Positions 28,458 through 37,165 of a stretch of DNA of 42,080 nt are shown here, piece after piece. The notes under the pieces were generated by a model. That model was not told where the DNA came from. It saw only the letters and a list, made by a program, of their open reading frames with translations, and did no database searches. The DNA comes from an uncultured Euryhalocaulis sp. (lineage in GTDB: Bacteria > Pseudomonadota > Alphaproteobacteria > Caulobacterales > Maricaulaceae). The position numbers and the translations under genes are program-made. The DNA lies in the NCBI GenBank assembly GCA_913055605.1, contig CAJXKJ010000025.1, forward strand, positions 1 through 42,080, read 5' to 3'. Each line of letters begins with the position of its first letter. Position 1 is the first letter of the stretch.

Positions 28458-31400
28458 CTATTCCGCGGGCTGGTAGGCGCCGCCGCCGGAGCGGGCGGCC
28501 TTGCGGGCGGCGCGGCGTTCGGCGCGGGCGTTGGCCTTTTCGCGGGCGGTGGCCAGCGCCTTCAGCGCGGCGGGCGTGACGATCAGGGTCAGGACCGTGG
28601 CGAAGCCCAGGCCATAGACGATGGCGGTGGACAGCTGGATCCACCACTGGGTCGAGGGCGCGCCATAGATGATGTCGCGATTGACGAAATCGACATTCAC
28701 CGCGAAGGCGATAGGCAGCACGCCCAGCATGGCGGTGACGGCGGTGAGCAGGACCGGGCGAGCCCGTTCCTCGCATGTCTGGAGGATGGCCGGATCGACG
28801 TCCATCCCCTCCCGCCGCAGGCGGTCATAGGTGTCGATCAGGACGATATTGTTGTTGGTCACCACGCCGGCCAGCGCGATCACGCCGACGCCGTGCATCA
28901 CGATATTGAAGGCCTGGCCCATGATCAGGATGCCGAGGAACACCCCGATCGTGGACAGAATGATCGAGCTGAGCACGATGGCGACCGAGCTGAAGCGGTT
29001 AAACACGATCAGCAGGATCGCGAAGATCAGGAAGATGGCCGCGCCGAAGGCGCCGATCAGGAAGCTGGAGGCCTCCTCCTGCTCCTCCTGGGCGCCGACC
29101 AGCGTGTAGCCGATGCCCGGCGGCAGGTCGGTCGCGTCCAGCTCCGCCGCGACGGTCTCCCGCACCTCGATCTCGTTGGCGTCGGAGGTCACGTCGGCGG
29201 TCACGGTGACGACGCGGCGCCCGTCCACGCGGTTGATCTGGCCGATGCGCTCCACCGGACGCAGCTCCGCGAAGGTGGAGATCGGCGTCGGGCCGGTGGC
29301 GGTGCTGACGCGCAGGGACAGGATCTGGTCCAGCGTCCGCCGGTCGGGCGGGAAGCGCAGGACGATATCCACCGCGTCGTCGACGTCGGAGGGGCGGTAT
29401 TCGGCCAGGCGCGCGCCATTGGTGACCAGCGTGACGGCCAGGCCGACGCTGGCCGCGCTGGCGCCGTAGCGGGCGGCGAGATCTCGGTCGACCTCGATCT
29501 CCCAGTCGATGCCGGGGGGCGGACGACCGTCCTCGATATCGATGATCTGGGGATGGGTGGCCAGCATGGCGGCGGCCTGGTCGGCGATCTCGCGCCGGAC
29601 GTCGTCGTCGCCGCCGGCGAATTCGATCTGGATCGGCTTGCCGCCGCCGATGCCCTGTTCCTGCTCCTGCATCACGATGCGGACGCCGGCGAGGTCGGAG
29701 ACCTGGGTGCGCAGGTCGTCGAGGATTTCGGCGGCCTTGGGCCGCTCGCGCCAGTCGGTGAACTCGAAGGAAATGACGCCGATCGCGTCCTGCGGGGCGC
29801 CTTCGGTGCCGCGGCCGACCGAGCCGATGCGGGTGTAGATATTGTCCAGATAGGGGTGGCCGAGCAGGCGCTGCTCGGTCTCGCTGACGATCTGGTCCAT
29901 CTCTGTGATGGAGAGATTGCCCTGGGCGGCGACATAGATCTGCGCGACTTCGGGTTCGACCTCCGGGAAGAACTCCACGTCCTGGCCGAAGCGGACATAG
30001 ATCGCGATCACGGCGACCATCAGGAAGACCGTGCCCAGCATCACCCGCCAGGGATGGGCCAGTGTGCCGCGGACCGCGCGCATATAGATCGAGTCCGGCT
30101 TGATGCCGGCGTCGGGGGTGCGCGGCTCCTTGCCCGCCAGCATCACGCCCAAAGTCGGCAGGAAGAAGAGCGCGGCGGCCAGAGAACCGGACAGCGTGAC
30201 GATCAGCGTGATCGGCATATAGGACATGAACTGGCCGACCAGGCCGGGCCAGAACAGCAAGGGCAGGAAGGCCGCGATCCGGGTCAGCGTGGCGGCGACG
30301 ACCGGGCCGGCCATGCGCCGGCTGGCCAGCGAATAGGCCTCCGCCGGGGCCATGCCCTCCGCCATTCGCCGCTCCGCGTATTCGGCGACGATGATGGTGT
30401 CGTCCACCAGCATGCCGACGGCGAGGATCAGACTGAACAGCACGACCAGATTCACCGTCAGCCCCATCAGGCTGAGGAACAGGATGCCGATCAGGAACGA
30501 CGTCGGGATGGCGAGGCCGACGACGATGGAGGCGCGCACGCCGATCGTCACCAGCAGGATGACGAAGACCAGCACGACCGCCAGCGCGATGGAGTTCTGA
30601 AGCTCCAGCAGCAGGACGCGGATCTGTTCGGAATTGTCCTGCGAATAGGCGATCTGGACCTGATCCGGCCAGGACTCCACGACATCGTCCACGCGCTCGC
30701 GCACCCCGTCCACGGTCTGGATCAGGTTGGCGCCGACGCGCTTGGTCACCTCCAGCGAGATCGCGGGCTTGCCGTCGAAGCGGGCGATGGAATTGGCGTC
30801 CGCATAGGTGCGGCGGATCGTGGCGACATCGCCCAGACGCACCGTGGCGTTCTGGCTGGCCACGACCGGGATCTCCATCAGGTCGTCCAGATCCTCGATC
30901 AGCGCCGGGACCTTGATGGCGAAGCGTCCCTCCGGCCCCTCCAGCGCGCCGGCGGCGATCAGCTGGTTGTCGCGGGCGACGGACTGGGCGACCTGGTCGA
31001 CGGCGACGCCGTAGGCGTCCAGCCGCGCCGGGTCGATCAGGATCTGGACCTCGTCGGTGCGGGCGCCCTGGACCTCCGCGTCCAGCACGCCGGGCAGGCC
31101 GTCGACCTCCCGCTCCAGATCCTCGGCCAGGCTGACCAGCGTCCGCTCCGGGATGTCGCCGGACAGGGTGATGACCAGGACCGGGAAAAGGGAGAGATTG
31201 ACCTCGTTGACGCTGGGCTCTTCGGCCTCGCTCGGCAGTTCGGGGCGGGCGGTGTCCACCTTTTCCCGCACGTCGGCGAGCGCGGCGTCAGGCGAGAAGC
31301 CGGCGTCGAATTCCAGTATGACGTTGCCGCCGCCCTCATAGGCGGTGGAGCGCATCTCATCGAGGCTCTCCAGCGTCTTGAGCTGCTGCTCCATCGGGCG

Positions 31401-31595
31401 CAGCAGCAGGCGCTCGGCGTCCTCCGGCGAGATGCCGCGCTGGGCCAGCGACACATAGATGGTCGGGATCTGGATGTCCGGCTCGGCTTCCTTGGGGATG
31501 CTGATATAGGCGAAGCCGCCCATCACCAGCAGGAAGGCGAGCAAAGACAGCGTGAACCGCGAGCGATCCAGCGCGAACTGGATCAGGCCGTTCAT
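28458..31595 (-). CDS. RND efflux transporter permease
   Basis: The protein has 1045 residues, full length for a hydrophobe/amphiphile efflux (HAE-1-like) RND pump. The N-terminus has helix 1 and KEAEPDIQIPTIYVS. The proton-relay pair Asp398-Asp399 is in helix 4 (LAVGMLVDDTIIVAEYAE). In helix 10 the position of the AcrB Lys940 is Asn (GVVTNNNIVLIDTYDRL), a variant seen in part of the family. The porter domains have two large periplasmic loops. It exports amphiphilic compounds together with the adaptor encoded just upstream, whose stop overlaps this start as ATGA. No outer-membrane TolC-like factor is encoded here. Confidence 0.95.
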   Translation of the reverse strand: MNGLIQFALDRSRFTLSLLAFLLVMGGFAYISIPKEAEPDIQIPTIYVSLAQRGISPEDAERLLLRPMEQQLKTLESLDEMRSTAYEGGGNVILEFDAGFSPDAALADVREKVDTARPELPSEAEEPSVNEVNLSLFPVLVITLSGDIPERTLVSLAEDLEREVDGLPGVLDAEVQGARTDEVQILIDPARLDAYGVAVDQVAQSVARDNQLIAAGALEGPEGRFAIKVPALIEDLDDLMEIPVVASQNATVRLGDVATIRRTYADANSIARFDGKPAISLEVTKRVGANLIQTVDGVRERVDDVVESWPDQVQIAYSQDNSEQIRVLLLELQNSIALAVVLVFVILLVTIGVRASIVVGLAIPTSFLIGILFLSLMGLTVNLVVLFSLILAVGMLVDDTIIVAEYAERRMAEGMAPAEAYSLASRRMAGPVVAATLTRIAAFLPLLFWPGLVGQFMSYMPITLIVTLSGSLAAALFFLPTLGVMLAGKEPRTPDAGIKPDSIYMRAVRGTLAHPWRVMLGTVFLMVAVIAIYVRFGQDVEFFPEVEPEVAQIYVAAQGNLSITEMDQIVSETEQRLLGHPYLDNIYTRIGSVGRGTEGAPQDAIGVISFEFTDWRERPKAAEILDDLRTQVSDLAGVRIVMQEQEQGIGGGKPIQIEFAGGDDDVRREIADQAAAMLATHPQIIDIEDGRPPPGIDWEIEVDRDLAARYGASAASVGLAVTLVTNGARLAEYRPSDVDDAVDIVLRFPPDRRTLDQILSLRVSTATGPTPISTFAELRPVERIGQINRVDGRRVVTVTADVTSDANEIEVRETVAAELDATDLPPGIGYTLVGAQEEQEEASSFLIGAFGAAIFLIFAILLIVFNRFSSVAIVLSSIILSTIGVFLGILIMGQAFNIVMHGVGVIALAGVVTNNNIVLIDTYDRLRREGMDVDPAILQTCEERARPVLLTAVTAMLGVLPIAFAVNVDFVNRDIIYGAPSTQWWIQLSTAIVYGLGFATVLTLIVTPAALKALATAREKANARAERRAARKAARSGGGAYQPAE

Positions 31596-32683
31596 TCGGA
31601 GCCGCCCGCCACCAGGGCTTCCTGCCGTCCGCCCTGCACCGGCTCCACGACCGCGCCGGTGCGCGCGAATTCCTGACCGCGGACGATGACCGAGACGCCT
31701 TCGGGCGGACCGGAAATCCAGAGCCCGTCGGGATCGTCCTGAACGATCTGGACCGGGGCGAACACGACGGCGTCGCTTTGGTCCACGTATTTCACGCCGA
31801 TCACGCCGTTCTCGTCCAGCGTGACCGCGGAGCGGGCGATCTGGGCGGCGCGCGCGCCGGCGCCGGCCAGGCGGATGTCCGCGATCTGGCCGTCCAGAAT
31901 GGCGCCGTCCGGATTGGGGATCTCCACCTCGATCCGGTAGGTGGCGGTGGCGGCGTCGGCGCTGGCCGCGACGAAGCGGACCTCGCCTTCCAGCTGGCGG
32001 CCGTCCTGCAGCGTCACCTGCGCCAGATCGCCCAGGCGGGCGGAGCCGCGTTCGGTGTCGCTGATATTGGCGACCGCAACGATGGGATCGAGATCAACGA
32101 TGCGCGCGATCTCCGCGCCGATCTGCACCGCCTCGCCCGGATCGACCAGGAGCCGGTCCAGCACGCCCGCCACCGGGGCGGTGATGACGCCGCGCGCGGC
32201 CTCGGCCCGGGCGCGGTCCAGCGCGGCCTCGGCGGCAGCCTGTTCGGCGCGGCGCTGGTCCAGCTGCAGCTTGGGATAGAAGCCCTCGTCCGCCAGTTCG
32301 GCGGAGGCCTGATAGGCGGCGCGCGCCTGTTCGGCGCGGGCCTGCGCCTCGCGCACCGCTTCGGTGCGGGCCTCGTCCGACAGGCGGGCGATGACCTGGC
32401 CGCGCTCGACCTCCGCGCCTTCGCGCACGGGCAGCTCGACCACGATACCGGCGGCGCGCGCCTGGGCGGTGGCGGCGTGGTTGGCCTCGGTGCGGCCGGA
32501 AATCGAGACGCCGCCCGGCATGGCGCGATAGGTCAGCGGCTCAACGACCACGCGCAAAGGCGCGATATCGGCCGTTTCCTCTTCCTCGCCGCCGCCGAAA
32601 TCGAAAATCATGCCGCTGAGCAACCAGAGCGCGCTCAGCACAAGCACGCCGATCGCGAGCCAGTGATTGGTCTTCAGACGCAT
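31592..32683 (-). CDS. RND efflux periplasmic adaptor (membrane fusion protein)
   Basis: The protein has 363 residues. An N-terminal membrane anchor (LAIGVLVLSALWLLSGM) is followed by the lipoyl-like barrel-sandwich halves (VELPVREGAEVERGQVIARL and GVITAPVAGVLDRLLVDPGEAV). A coiled-coil hairpin (EAQARAEQARAAYQASAEL to AEAALDRARAEA) lies between them, and a beta-barrel domain follows. It links the inner-membrane pump to an outer-membrane channel. ATG 32683 was preferred because the upstream extension is not signal-like. It is translationally coupled to the permease by a 4-base overlap. A 21-bp inverted repeat 64-84 bases upstream may be the operator for the MarR protein encoded next. Confidence 0.94.
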   Translation of the reverse strand: MRLKTNHWLAIGVLVLSALWLLSGMIFDFGGGEEEETADIAPLRVVVEPLTYRAMPGGVSISGRTEANHAATAQARAAGIVVELPVREGAEVERGQVIARLSDEARTEAVREAQARAEQARAAYQASAELADEGFYPKLQLDQRRAEQAAAEAALDRARAEAARGVITAPVAGVLDRLLVDPGEAVQIGAEIARIVDLDPIVAVANISDTERGSARLGDLAQVTLQDGRQLEGEVRFVAASADAATATYRIEVEIPNPDGAILDGQIADIRLAGAGARAAQIARSAVTLDENGVIGVKYVDQSDAVVFAPVQIVQDDPDGLWISGPPEGVSVIVRGQEFARTGAVVEPVQGGRQEALVAGGSE

Positions 32684-32746
32684 GAACGGAAACTCGTTAT
32701 CAGCGAACGCCGCGGGGGCCGGCATTTCGCACCTGCATATACGGCC

Positions 32747-32767
32747 CCGCGCGACAATGTCGAGCGG
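32747..32767. promoter_or_regulatory. 21-bp inverted repeat upstream of RND operon, candidate MarR operator
   Basis: Arms CCGCGCGACA (32747-32756) and TGTCGAGCGG (32758-32767) around a central A match at nine of ten positions. On the minus strand a TAGTAT -10-like hexamer (32769-32774) lies immediately upstream, so a protein bound here would block initiation. The site lies between marR and the adaptor gene. Confidence 0.5.
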
Positions 32768-32792
32768 AATACTACGAAATTCGGTTTATTTT

Positions 32793-33284
32793 TTACGACG
32801 CGCCGGCGGCGGTTTTGGAGGCTTCCTGCTGCTGGGTCAGGCCGTCGCCGATCTTGCGCATCAGGCGGAGGAAATCCTCGGCTTCTTCCGGAGTCAGTTC
32901 GTCCAGCATCTGGCGGCAATTCTGCAACTGGAGCGAGACCGCCTCTTCGCGGATGCGCGCGCCCTCGGAGCTGAGCTCCAGGCGGACGATGCGGCGGTCG
33001 TCCTCGGTCCGGTAGCGCTCCACATATTGATTGCGCACCAGACGGTCGACGAGCGAGCTGGCCGTGGTCGGGCTGATGTTCAGCCCGTGCGCGACGTCGC
33101 TGACGATGCAGCGCTGGCGCTCCCCGATCAGCATCAGCGCCTGAAGGTCCGTCGGGGACAGACGCGAGGCCGCGGCCTCCGCGCCATTGGCCTCGGCGAT
33201 CTTCAAGCCGCGAATCAGGGTCTGAAGGGCGCTAAACAGGCCTTCAGCGCTTTTGCAGTAGGACATCACGGCGACCATAGCCAT
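32793..33284 (-). CDS. MarR family transcriptional regulator
   Basis: The protein has 163 residues. The winged helix-turn-helix is recognisable in LTPTDLQALMLIGERQRCIVSDVAHGLNI-like sequence followed by SPTTASSLVDRLVRNQYVER and the wing YRTEDDRRIVRLELSSEGARI. Flanking helices form the dimer interface. ATGs at 33284, 33278 and 33266 are all possible and none has a clear Shine-Dalgarno. It is encoded directly upstream of an RND adaptor/permease pair on the same strand, the usual arrangement for a repressor of efflux. A candidate operator lies 26 bases beyond its stop codon. Confidence 0.92.
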   Translation of the reverse strand: MAMVAVMSYCKSAEGLFSALQTLIRGLKIAEANGAEAAASRLSPTDLQALMLIGERQRCIVSDVAHGLNISPTTASSLVDRLVRNQYVERYRTEDDRRIVRLELSSEGARIREEAVSLQLQNCRQMLDELTPEEAEDFLRLMRKIGDGLTQQQEASKTAAGAS

Positions 33285-33329
33285 CGGGAGCCGACGGGCA
33301 CAATGGGCGCCGGAGGTTGCAGGCCGGAC

Positions 33330-34139
33330 CTAGCCTCGCAGCTCGCGCGAACGGCCCGCGGCGGCGGCGACGGCCCGGCGCATCAGGGCCGGCAGGCCCG
33401 GCTCCTTGGTCAGGACGTCCAGCGCGGCGGCGGTGGTGCCGCCCGGGGAGGTCACCCCCTCCCGCAGCCGGCCCGGGGTTTCGGTGCTGGATTCCAGCAG
33501 CGCGCCGGAACCGATCAGCGTGGCGCGGGCGAGGTCCGCGGCCAGGTCCTCCGGCAGGCCCTCCGCCCGGCCGGCGGCGGCCAGCGCCTCGGCCAGCAGG
33601 AAGAAATAGGCCGGGCCGGAACCGGACACGGCGGTGACCGCATCCATCTGGCCTTCGTTTTCCAGCTCCGCGGTGTCGCCGCCCGCCGCGAGCAGCGAGC
33701 GCGCCTCCTCCACCCGCTCGCGCGGGGCGCCGCCGGAGGCGACATAGACGGTGTAGCCCTTGCCGACGGCAGCGGGCGTGTTCGGCATGGAGCGGACATA
33801 GGGCCGGTCGCCGAACGCCTCTTTCAGGCGGTCGAGCGTCTTGCCGGCGAGGATGGAGACCAGCATCGCGTCGGCCGGCAGCAGGCGGGCGACGGCGGCC
33901 GCGGCCTCGTCCATGATCTGGGGCTTCACGGCCAGCAGGACGGTCTTCACGCCCGCGGCGTCTTCGGCCGACAGCGTCTTTTCGATGCGTACGCCGGCCT
34001 CACGCAGGCGCGCGGCGGCCGGGCCCGGACGCGGGTCGACCGCGAAAAAGCTGTCCGCGGGACGGCCGGACGCGATCCAGCCGGCGGCCAAGGCGGAGCC
34101 CATACGGCCCGCGCCGATCAACACAAGGTCAGGTTTCAT
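33330..34139 (-). CDS. proC: Pyrroline-5-carboxylate reductase
   Basis: The protein has 269 residues. The Rossmann NAD(P)H motif is LVLIGAGRMGSALAAGW. Further marks are LLAVKPQIMDEAA, VRSMPNTPAAVGKG, AVSGSGPAYFFLLAEAL, and the signature LREGVTSPGGTTAAAL near the C-terminus. It catalyses the last step of proline synthesis, reducing pyrroline-5-carboxylate. It lies 8 bases after the ybjN-like gene on the same strand and is probably co-transcribed with it. Confidence 0.97.
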   Translation of the reverse strand: MKPDLVLIGAGRMGSALAAGWIASGRPADSFFAVDPRPGPAAARLREAGVRIEKTLSAEDAAGVKTVLLAVKPQIMDEAAAAVARLLPADAMLVSILAGKTLDRLKEAFGDRPYVRSMPNTPAAVGKGYTVYVASGGAPRERVEEARSLLAAGGDTAELENEGQMDAVTAVSGSGPAYFFLLAEALAAAGRAEGLPEDLAADLARATLIGSGALLESSTETPGRLREGVTSPGGTTAAALDVLTKEPGLPALMRRAVAAAAGRSRELRG

Positions 34140-34147
34140 AACGGGTT

Positions 34148-34642
34148 TTACGCCTCGCCGGCGGTCTCGAACATCGCGGCGTCCACCGCTTCCTGCGCGC
34201 TTTTGCCAGCCCAGATCAGGAAATTGAAGGCCGGATAGAAGCGATCCGCAGCATCGAGGGCCGCGGCGATCAGCGTGGAGACCTGCAGAACGGTCAGCGG
34301 CGCGTCCAGAACGGGCAGGACGGAGCGATAGATCAGCGTGCGCTCTTCCTCCGCCGCCTCGAAATGGCCGAGGGCCAGACGCTCATTGATACGGGAGACC
34401 AGATCGCACAGATCGGCCCGGCGCGCGGGCGGCGATTTCAGGTCCACCGCCAGGTTGAGCTCCAGGATGCGGATGTCGTCCCGCCAGGCGAACCACAGCC
34501 GGTGATCGGACCAGGCGCCCTCCACCGCGAAATGCGCCTGGGAGGCGTCACGCTCATAGGGATAGTCCTCGGAGATCAGAACCTGCTCGACCAGGTCGAG
34601 CGGCCCCGCTTCCGATCTGTGACTCTCCGCCAGCGCCTGCAT
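34148..34642 (-). CDS. YbjN domain-containing protein
   Basis: The protein has 164 residues from ATG 34642, which has AGGGGGAGC six bases upstream; an earlier in-frame start at 34696 lacks support. The YbjN fold (type III secretion chaperone-like) is suggested by DLVEQVLISEDYPYERD, HLAVEGAW-type strands, and LVSRINERLALGHFEA followed by IYRSVLPVLDAPLTVLQV. E. coli YbjN influences motility and stress responses, but the role in alphaproteobacteria is unknown. This gene commonly sits next to proC in the group. Confidence 0.88.
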   Translation of the reverse strand: MQALAESHRSEAGPLDLVEQVLISEDYPYERDASQAHFAVEGAWSDHRLWFAWRDDIRILELNLAVDLKSPPARRADLCDLVSRINERLALGHFEAAEEERTLIYRSVLPVLDAPLTVLQVSTLIAAALDAADRFYPAFNFLIWAGKSAQEAVDAAMFETAGEA

Positions 34643-34767
34643 GCGCGCTCCCCCTGCTTCAACCGCCCCGGCGTTCGAATCGCCGACAGGGGTCACGCTA
34701 GGGCAGCGGACTCAGGGCACGCAATATGTGGGCATGTTAACGCTTGTGGACACCAGAACTTGTGGGC

Positions 34768-35037
34768 TTATTCGTCCCCAGCCTTGACGCCGGCGCCCAG
34801 TTTCGCCTCCAGCGCCTCGACGCGGGCGCGCAGGGATTCGCACTCGGCGCGGGCGTCCAGCGCGGCCTGTTTCATGGCCTCGAACTCCTCGCGCCCGACC
34901 AGGTCCATTTCCGCGATGAAACGGTCCGCCTGGCCGCGCATGGCGGTCTTGGCCTCCTCGCCCGCGGCGCGCGCGGCGCCGGCGGCGTTGGCCATCAGAT
35001 TGGCGAAATCTTCAAAGATCGGGTTTTTACTCTGCAT
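34768..35037 (-). CDS. ubiK: Ubiquinone biosynthesis accessory factor UbiK (BMFP) family
   Basis: The protein has 89 residues, of typical family length. It begins MQSKNPIFEDFANLMANA, has an amphipathic helix, and ends in a coiled coil (VGREEFEAMKQAALDARAE to RVEALEAKLGA). These are hallmarks of BMFP/UbiK proteins, which trimerise, bind membranes and promote ubiquinone synthesis. GGGGACC precedes ATG 35037. It is divergent from lgt across 83 bases. The 125 bases between its stop and the ybjN start hold no gene. Confidence 0.88.
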   Translation of the reverse strand: MQSKNPIFEDFANLMANAAGAARAAGEEAKTAMRGQADRFIAEMDLVGREEFEAMKQAALDARAECESLRARVEALEAKLGAGVKAGDE

Positions 35038-35120
35038 GGTCCCCATTTAGGGGCTGATCCCGCCGCCGTCCATGCGCGGGCGCGGTTTCCCGGCGGGCCA
35101 GATCGCTCTATGGAGACGCG

Positions 35121-36074
35121 ATGATCCAGGCGCTGATCATGTTTCCCGAATGGCTGCAGCCGGAGCTGCTGACCATCGGCCCGGTCGAGATCGGCGGGCG
35201 CGCCTGGGCGTTCCCGATCCGCTGGTACGCGCTGGCCTATATCGCCGGGCTGCTGATCGGCTGGCGCTATCTGATCCATTTGACGCGCCAGGGCGCGCTG
35301 TGGGCGCCGAAATCGGCGGCGAAGGGGACGACCGGCGCGCCGGCGATGACCGAGCCGCAGATCGACGATTTCTTCGTCTGGGCGGTGATCGGCGTGATCC
35401 TGGGCGGGCGGCTGGGCTATGTGCTGTTCTATATGCTGCCCGACGACCCGAGCGTGCTGTGGACCGACCCGCTGCGCATCCTGATGGTGTGGCAGGGGGG
35501 GATGAGCTTTCACGGCGGGCTGATCGGGGTGGCGCTGGCCATCCTGCTGTTTTCGCGAAGCCAGAACGTTCACCCGCTGCGCCTGGGCGACCTGATGGCC
35601 TGCGCCGCGCCCATCGGCCTGCTCTTCGGCCGGCTGGCGAATTTCGTGAACGCCGAATTGTGGGGCCGGCCGACCGACGTCCCCTGGGGCGTCGTCTTCT
35701 GTAACGACAATCTGCGCAACGCCTATGGCGAGTGCGTGGCGGGCGACCTGCCCCGCCACCCGAGCCAGCTTTACGAAGCGGCGATGGAGGGCGTGATCCT
35801 GTTCGTGCTGCTGCTGCTGGCCGTGCGCATGTTCCGCAGCCTGACGCGGCCGGGCTTCAATACCGGGCTGTTCCTGGCCGGGTATGGCGTGTCGCGCTTC
35901 CTTCTGGAGTTCGTGCGCCAGCCGGACGCGCAGATGCCGGACTTCCCGCTGGGCCTGACGATGGGGATGATGCTGTCCTTCCCCATGATCCTGGCCGGCG
36001 CCTGGCTGATGCAGCGGGCCGCGGGCAAGGTGCCGGTCTATGCGCGCGCCGACGCGGAATCCGCGCCCGCATGA
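35121..36074 (+). CDS. lgt: Prolipoprotein diacylglyceryl transferase
   Basis: The protein has 317 residues with about seven membrane helices. Signature parts are IRWYALAYIAGLLIGWRY, WQGGMSFHGGLIG (active-site His), and the Lgt signature GRLANFVNAELWGRPTD. The C-terminus contains HPSQLYEA and GVSRFLLEFVRQPD. It transfers diacylglycerol to the lipobox cysteine in the inner membrane. The start has GGAG seven bases upstream. The stop overlaps the next gene's ATG as ATGA. Confidence 0.97.
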   Translation: MIQALIMFPEWLQPELLTIGPVEIGGRAWAFPIRWYALAYIAGLLIGWRYLIHLTRQGALWAPKSAAKGTTGAPAMTEPQIDDFFVWAVIGVILGGRLGYVLFYMLPDDPSVLWTDPLRILMVWQGGMSFHGGLIGVALAILLFSRSQNVHPLRLGDLMACAAPIGLLFGRLANFVNAELWGRPTDVPWGVVFCNDNLRNAYGECVAGDLPRHPSQLYEAAMEGVILFVLLLLAVRMFRSLTRPGFNTGLFLAGYGVSRFLLEFVRQPDAQMPDFPLGLTMGMMLSFPMILAGAWLMQRAAGKVPVYARADAESAPA

Positions 36075-37165
36075 CAGCTCTGGCCGAGCGCATCAAAGGC
36101 CGCATCCGCAGCGAAGGACCGATGACCCTGTCCGCCTTCATGGCGGAGGCGCTGTTCGACCCGACCGAAGGCTTCTACGCCACGCGCGACCCGATCGGCG
36201 CGGGCGCGGATTTCGTCACCGCGCCGGAGATCAGCCAGATGTTCGGGGAGCTGATCGGCCTGTGGTGCGTGCAGGCCTGGCGCGACATGGGCGCGCCGCC
36301 GCGCCTGTCTCTGATCGAGCTGGGGCCCGGCAAGGGCACGATGATGGCCGACATGCTGCGCGCCGCGCGGCTGGACCCGGATTTCGTGCGCGCGGCGCGC
36401 GTCTTCCTGGTGGAGGCGAGCCCGGCGTTGAAGACCGTTCAGGGCCGGTCGCTGGAGGCCAGCCCCTGCCCGATCGCCTGGATCGGGGCGGTGGAAGACG
36501 CGCCCGAGACGCCGGCGCTGATCGTCGGCAACGAATATCTGGACTGTCTGCCGATCCGCCAGTTCCTGATGACGCCTGACGGCTGGCGCGAACGGCTGGC
36601 CGGGCTGGACCCAGACGGCGAGCGCGTCGCCTATGTGCTGTCCAACGCCGCGCCGCATCCGGACGACGTGGCGCTGATCCCCGAAAGCCTGCGCGAGGCA
36701 GAGCCCGGGACGGTTGCGGAGATCCGCCCGGCGAGCGCGCCGCTGGCCGCGCATCTGGGCGAGCGGTTCGCAACAAAACCCGGCCGGGCGCTGTTCATCG
36801 ATTACGGACCGGCGCAGAGCGAAGGGGGCGATACGCTGCAGGCCATCGCGAAACACGAAAAGACCGACCCGCTGGCCGAGCCGGGCGGCGCGGACCTGAC
36901 CGCGCGGGTGGATTTCGCGGCGCTGGCCGATGCGGCGCGCGCCGCGGGCCTGGATGTCGCCGGACCGGTGACCCAGGCGGCGTTCCTGACCGCGCTGGGC
37001 GTGGAGCACCGCGCCGCGGCGCTGTCCCAGAAACAGGAGGGCGCGGAGCGGTCGAAGATCGCGCGCCAGCTGTTCCGCCTGACCGGGGACGACCAGATGG
37101 GCGCGCTGTTCAAGGCGATCTGCCTGTCGTCCGAGGGCCTGCCGGCGCCGGCGGGGTTCGCATGA
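36071..37165 (+). CDS. Class I SAM-dependent methyltransferase, MidA/NDUFAF7 family
   Basis: The protein has 364 residues. It starts at the ATGA overlap with lgt. Typical marks are GPMTLSAFMAEALFDPTEGFYAT, DFVTAPEISQMFGELIGLW, the SAM loop LIELGPGKGTMMADMLRAARL, and GNEYLDCLPIRQF. The mitochondrial homologue NDUFAF7 methylates an arginine of a complex I subunit and is needed for complex I assembly; the bacterial substrate is less certain. It is translationally coupled on both sides (lgt upstream, pgeF downstream by ATGA). Confidence 0.94.
   Translation: MTALAERIKGRIRSEGPMTLSAFMAEALFDPTEGFYATRDPIGAGADFVTAPEISQMFGELIGLWCVQAWRDMGAPPRLSLIELGPGKGTMMADMLRAARLDPDFVRAARVFLVEASPALKTVQGRSLEASPCPIAWIGAVEDAPETPALIVGNEYLDCLPIRQFLMTPDGWRERLAGLDPDGERVAYVLSNAAPHPDDVALIPESLREAEPGTVAEIRPASAPLAAHLGERFATKPGRALFIDYGPAQSEGGDTLQAIAKHEKTDPLAEPGGADLTARVDFAALADAARAAGLDVAGPVTQAAFLTALGVEHRAAALSQKQEGAERSKIARQLFRLTGDDQMGALFKAICLSSEGLPAPAGFA

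Noticed and set aside
28194-31676. Very long plus-strand frame (over 1100 codons) opposite the RND permease
   Set aside because: Composition is Asp/Arg/Gly/His repeats of an antisense shadow; the permease on the minus strand has all family motifs.
34730-34770. Three TGTGG motifs resembling DnaA boxes between ybjN and ubiK
   Set aside because: Best match to TTATCCACA has at least two mismatches, there is no AT-rich unwinding region, and the surrounding genes are not those flanking known alphaproteobacterial origins.
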